Positions 6,961 to 9,850 of a stretch of DNA of 9,850 nucleotides are shown here, in pieces. Numbering within the stretch: the stretch's first letter is position 1; the number at the start of each line of letters is the position of its first letter. Origin of the DNA: DATLWR01 sp035576205 (GTDB lineage: Bacteria; Pseudomonadota; Zetaproteobacteria; Mariprofundales; Mariprofundaceae); the NCBI GenBank assembly GCA_035576205.1, contig DATLWR010000038.1:1-9850 (forward strand), in the 5' to 3' direction. Position numbers and translations under genes: made by a program. Below the pieces are notes generated by a model. The model was not told the origin of the DNA. It saw nothing but the letters and a program-made list of their open reading frames with translations, and did not search any database.

Positions 6961-7752
6961 TCATTCCTCGCCCTTGGCGAAACCGCGGGCGACACGATTC
7001 TGGGCCTTCGTGCCGTTGTCGATGAGTCCCGGCAGGATGCCGTTGATGCGGGCGAACAGCGATTCCGGGAAGCCCAGATACGCCTCCTTCTTCCCAGCCT
7101 CGATCGCCGCCAGGATCTTGCCGGCCACATCGTCCGGCTCGTCCATGCTGGTCTTCGTCGCCACGTTCATGCGCATGATCGGGCCGGTATTGATCGGCGT
7201 CTTCACCGCCCGCGGCGAGATGTAGGTGACACCGACAGGGGTGTCGGCAAGCTCGCGCCGGAGCGCCTGCGAGAAGCCCCGGAGGCCGAACTTGCTGGCC
7301 GAGTAGGCGGCGAAATAGGCGAATCCGATCGAGCCGAACATCGAACCGACATTAACGATGTGGCCGGACTCCTGCTTCAGCATGCCCGGCAGCACGGCGC
7401 GGGTCAGCAGCATCGGCGCGATCAGGTTGACGTGCATCAACAGCTCGAGCCGACCGTCGTCCTCGTCCTCGAAGGCCGAAAAACTCATGATGCCGGCGAG
7501 ATTGACCAGCAAGTCGACGCCGCCGAGCGCCTTGGCGGCCTGCTTGGCGATCAGTTCGCAACCTTCGCGGCTGGCGAGATTGCCGGTGACCGCCACCGAT
7601 CCTGGAACATCCTGGGCCAGCGCCGCCAGTGCCTCGGCATTGGCATCCACCAGTGCCAGCTTCGCGCCCTTGCCGGCCATCAGCCGGGCCAGGGCGCTGC
7701 CGATGCCGCCCGCAGCACCGGTGAGAATCACGCGTTTGTCGTTGAGTTCCAT
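6961..7752 (-). CDS. Short-chain dehydrogenase/reductase (SDR), NAD(P)-dependent
   Basis: A classical SDR of 263 residues that should oxidise an alcohol or reduce a carbonyl. Seen: the cofactor motif TGAAGGIG (11-18), Asp36 at the end of the second strand (an acidic residue here usually favours NAD(H)), NLAG (84-87, a variant of NNAG), and the catalytic set Asn109, Ser137, Tyr150 and Lys154 (YSASK). The usual PG after the active site reads SPRAVKTP (179-186). The C-terminal part has a hydrophobic stretch (about 226-245, with FPESLFARINGILPG) that may touch the membrane or a lipid substrate. Two adjacent ATGs occur at 7755 and 7752. The second is chosen because GGAGG lies seven bases before it; the first gives an ATGA overlap with the preceding stop and is equally possible. 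The gene is coupled to the oxidase gene, so both probably act in one pathway. The substrate is unknown. Confidence 0.93.
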   Translation of the reverse strand: MELNDKRVILTGAAGGIGSALARLMAGKGAKLALVDANAEALAALAQDVPGSVAVTGNLASREGCELIAKQAAKALGGVDLLVNLAGIMSFSAFEDEDDGRLELLMHVNLIAPMLLTRAVLPGMLKQESGHIVNVGSMFGSIGFAYFAAYSASKFGLRGFSQALRRELADTPVGVTYISPRAVKTPINTGPIMRMNVATKTSMDEPDDVAGKILAAIEAGKKEAYLGFPESLFARINGILPGLIDNGTKAQNRVARGFAKGEE

Positions 7753-8417
7753 CATTTGGCCTCCAGCGGAATCATCGGCAGGCTGCGGAAGATATCGCCG
7801 TAGAGCTTGTACATGATCTTCGCGCAGTGCACGACGGCCTGCCGATCCTCCTCGAGCTCCAGACGGTTGACCAGCTTCTCGTAGAAACCGACGTGCCCGA
7901 CATCCAGCGAGCCGTGCGAGGTCAGGTAGGAGAAGGCGCTCTTGGGCAGTTTCAGGGATTCCTGGATCTTGCCGGCGGCATTGGTGGCCAGCGCGACACT
8001 GGTTCCCTCCAGCACCAGCACCATGCCGAAAAAACCGACCGGGTTGCGGCGGTAGACGGTGTCGTAGGCATAGGCGACCATGATCTCGGTGGCAGGCATC
8101 GGAACCGCCCTGCGCACCGCCTCCTTGTCGGCGCCGCAGGCCGCGATGTCGTTGAGGATCCACTCCTGGTGTCCCATCTCCTCCTCGATATATTCGCCGA
8201 CCGCCTCGCGCAGCCACTCCAGCCGCTCCGGCAGACGGCCACCCGTCGCCATCAGCAGCGGTGTGGTGTGCTTGACGTGGTGATAGGCCTGACCGAGAAA
8301 GGCGAGGTAACTCTGCAGCGACAGGTGCCCGGCGGCCCCTTCGCGAATGAACGGGATCGACAGCAGGTCGTTGCGCTCCGCTTCCGTGGCGGCAATCAGT
8401 TGTTCATAGAAACTCAT
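7752..8417 (-). CDS. Heme-oxygenase-like diiron oxidase candidate (TenA/CADD/UndA-type fold)
   Basis: A 221-residue all-helical protein of the iron-containing redox enzyme / TenA-like group. Candidate metal ligands are visible in the expected order: Glu80 and His83 (ExxH in EEEMGH), Glu137 (in VLEGTS), and His168, Asp172 and His175. The last three have H-x3-D-x2-H spacing, the final helix signature of heme-oxygenase-like diiron oxidases such as CADD and SznF. The His-rich AYHHVKHTTPLL (44-55) sits in an early helix. This set argues for an O2-using metalloenzyme rather than the thiaminase TenA. Known relatives oxidise fatty acids (UndA), make p-aminobenzoate (CADD) or N-oxygenate; none of these can be assigned here. 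There is no signal peptide, so it acts in the cytoplasm. The ATG at 8417 overlaps the ligase stop (ATGA), with GAGGAG five bases upstream. Neighbours suggest an acid or acyl substrate. Confidence 0.82.
   Translation of the reverse strand: MSFYEQLIAATEAERNDLLSIPFIREGAAGHLSLQSYLAFLGQAYHHVKHTTPLLMATGGRLPERLEWLREAVGEYIEEEMGHQEWILNDIAACGADKEAVRRAVPMPATEIMVAYAYDTVYRRNPVGFFGMVLVLEGTSVALATNAAGKIQESLKLPKSAFSYLTSHGSLDVGHVGFYEKLVNRLELEEDRQAVVHCAKIMYKLYGDIFRSLPMIPLEAK
7760..7764 (-). promoter_or_regulatory. Ribosome binding site of the SDR gene
   Basis: GGAGG on the minus strand inside the end of the oxidase gene. It is four bases from ATG 7755 and seven from ATG 7752; the usual spacing favours 7752. 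Confidence 0.65.
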
Positions 8418-9850
8418 GCTTGCTCCTCATACAACGATGTCAGTTCCGCAGCATAGCTGCGCTCGATCTCGCCGCGCCGCGGCCGGCCGGTACCGGTCCA
8501 CTGGCCGTTGCCCACCGAGAACGGTTCGCGTGCCGTTACCCAGCGGCTGACCCGAGCATAATCGGGCAACCGGTCGTTGGCGGCAGCCACCGCCGCCATA
8601 ACCGCCTGGGCATCCGCTCCCTGACGCGGCTGGATCACAGCAACATTATAGGACTTTGCCTCACCGAACACGCAGGCCTGCGCGATGGCCGGCTCGATCG
8701 CGAGCTCGCGCTCCACCCACTCCGGCGACACGTTGCGGCCAAAGGCGGTGATGAAGATATGTTTCTTGCGGCCGGAGAGATGCAGGAACCCCTCATCGTC
8801 CAGATAGCCGAGATCGCCGGTCGGCCAGGCGGCATCCCCCCTGGGAGCCTCGCCGAGGTAACCCGAGAAGAGGTTGCCCTCGACCAGGATCTCGCCGTCG
8901 CCGGCAAACGACAGCCGCACATGCGGCAGTGGCTTGCCGACGCTTCCGGGCTTCACCGCGCCTGGGCGGTTCACCGCCACGACACTGCCCGCCTCGGAAA
9001 GGCCGTAGCCCTCGAAGACCGGCAGGCCGAGCCGCTCCGCCCGTTCCAGCAGGTGCAGCGACACCGGCGCACCGCCGACGGCGATAAAACGCAGCGCCGC
9101 GGGCTTCGGCATACCCATCTCCAGCGCCGTCACCAGCGCATGCAGCATCTGCGGGATCATGATCGTCGTGGTCGCCCCGGATACGGCCAGCCGCGTAACA
9201 AAGGCGCGAACATCCAGCCCGCTGGCACCGGAGAGACCGACGGCGGCAAGCCCGTGCGCGCAGACCGTGGCACCGGCCAGCAGCGGTGCATACAGCCCGC
9301 CGATATTCTCCAGCAGGGTGGCATATGGCATGGCCGAGAGATGGCGGTCGGTGGCGGCGGCCGCCGTCGCTCCGGCCAGCGAGGTGGCAACCGTCTCCAT
9401 CGTGGCTTGCGTCAGGCAGACCCCTTTCGGATCGCCGGTGGAGCCCGAGGTGAAGGTGATCTTGGCGCAACCGGCCGGCAGATCGACGGCCGCTAGAGCC
9501 GGCAGCGTGATGCCATAGAGGCTGCCGCAATCGAACGATTGCGCGGCGCCGGCTTCGATACCCGTCGCCCGCAGCAGCTGCAACGCCTGCTCGGGCCTGT
9601 CGGTGATCAGCAGGTTGACGCCGGCGCTCCGGAAGAGATGGCTGATCTGCTCCGGCGAAAAGAAGTGCGGCACCGGCACCGACGGGATCGCGGCGGCGAT
9701 CAGCGCCAGATCGGCCACGCACCAGTCGGGGGTGTTGTCGGCGAGGATAGCGGCCACCCGCGCATCCGCCTGCCGCAGCTTGCCGGCCAGTTTATCGACC
9801 ATGGCGACCAGCCCGGCATAGCTCAGTGATTGTTCCGCATCGGCCGCCTC
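8414..9850 (-). CDS. AMP-forming acyl/aryl-acid ligase (ANL superfamily), 5' end cut by window
   Basis: An enzyme that activates a carboxylic acid with ATP to an acyl-adenylate, usually followed by transfer to CoA or a carrier protein. 478 residues are visible and the frame is open to the window edge; family members usually start some 20-50 residues earlier. Counting from the first visible codon: P-loop TSGSTGDPKG (134-143), GYGLSEAG (281-288), TGD (344-346), and the hinge GRKKHIFITAFGRNVSPEWVE beginning at 360. The small C-terminal domain ends with TGTGRPRRGEI (452-462). The A10 lysine expected after this last Gly is Arg456, and there is no lysine at all after residue 399, so the adenylation chemistry may be altered. 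The ATG at 9802 is not the true start, since homologous sequence continues upstream of it. The stop overlaps the oxidase start (ATGA). The acid substrate cannot be deduced; a medium or long acyl chain is a guess. Confidence 0.92.
   Translation of the reverse strand, partial: EAADAEQSLSYAGLVAMVDKLAGKLRQADARVAAILADNTPDWCVADLALIAAAIPSVPVPHFFSPEQISHLFRSAGVNLLITDRPEQALQLLRATGIEAGAAQSFDCGSLYGITLPALAAVDLPAGCAKITFTSGSTGDPKGVCLTQATMETVATSLAGATAAAATDRHLSAMPYATLLENIGGLYAPLLAGATVCAHGLAAVGLSGASGLDVRAFVTRLAVSGATTTIMIPQMLHALVTALEMGMPKPAALRFIAVGGAPVSLHLLERAERLGLPVFEGYGLSEAGSVVAVNRPGAVKPGSVGKPLPHVRLSFAGDGEILVEGNLFSGYLGEAPRGDAAWPTGDLGYLDDEGFLHLSGRKKHIFITAFGRNVSPEWVERELAIEPAIAQACVFGEAKSYNVAVIQPRQGADAQAVMAAVAAANDRLPDYARVSRWVTAREPFSVGNGQWTGTGRPRRGEIERSYAAELTSLYEEQA

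Noticed and set aside
7756..8217. Upstream extension of the SDR frame on the minus strand
   Set aside because: It would overlap the oxidase gene almost completely. The SDR fold begins at the paired ATGs 7755/7752, next to a good ribosome binding site.

Overview
The window holds nine genes, all on the minus strand and tightly packed, so it reads from right to left. Composition is GC-rich with strong G/C third-position bias. Gene style and arrangement suggest a Gram-negative proteobacterium, most likely a betaproteobacterium; that placement is an impression, not something the sequence proves. No RNA genes, insertion sequences, CRISPR arrays or signs of recent transfer were seen. The genes at both edges are cut by the window.

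Right part (9850 to 6259), in transcription order: an AMP-forming acyl/aryl-acid ligase (5' end outside the window), a small heme-oxygenase-like protein with a diiron-oxidase ligand pattern, a short-chain dehydrogenase/reductase, and a secreted TPR-like protein of unknown role. The first three are joined by stop/start overlaps. The fourth follows after 36 bases and is followed by a strong hairpin that may be a terminator or attenuator.

Left part (6104 to 1): a complete ABC export system: a TolC-type outer-membrane channel, a HlyD-type periplasmic adaptor, a double ATPase in one chain, and two ABC-2 permeases, the last cut by the window start. Adaptor, double ATPase and two permeases match the gene order and approximate sizes of the E. 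coli ybhG-ybhF-ybhS-ybhR system, here with its own tolC-like gene in front.

Working model (inference): the ligase activates a carboxylic acid, the diiron-type oxidase and the dehydrogenase modify it, and the product, or a toxic by-product, is exported through the ABC/TolC route. The substrate cannot be read from the sequence. The combination of ligase, HO-like oxidase and SDR next to a dedicated exporter is the most interesting feature. The 154 bases between the two halves carry three hairpins and the tolC ribosome binding site; no convincing promoter was found there.
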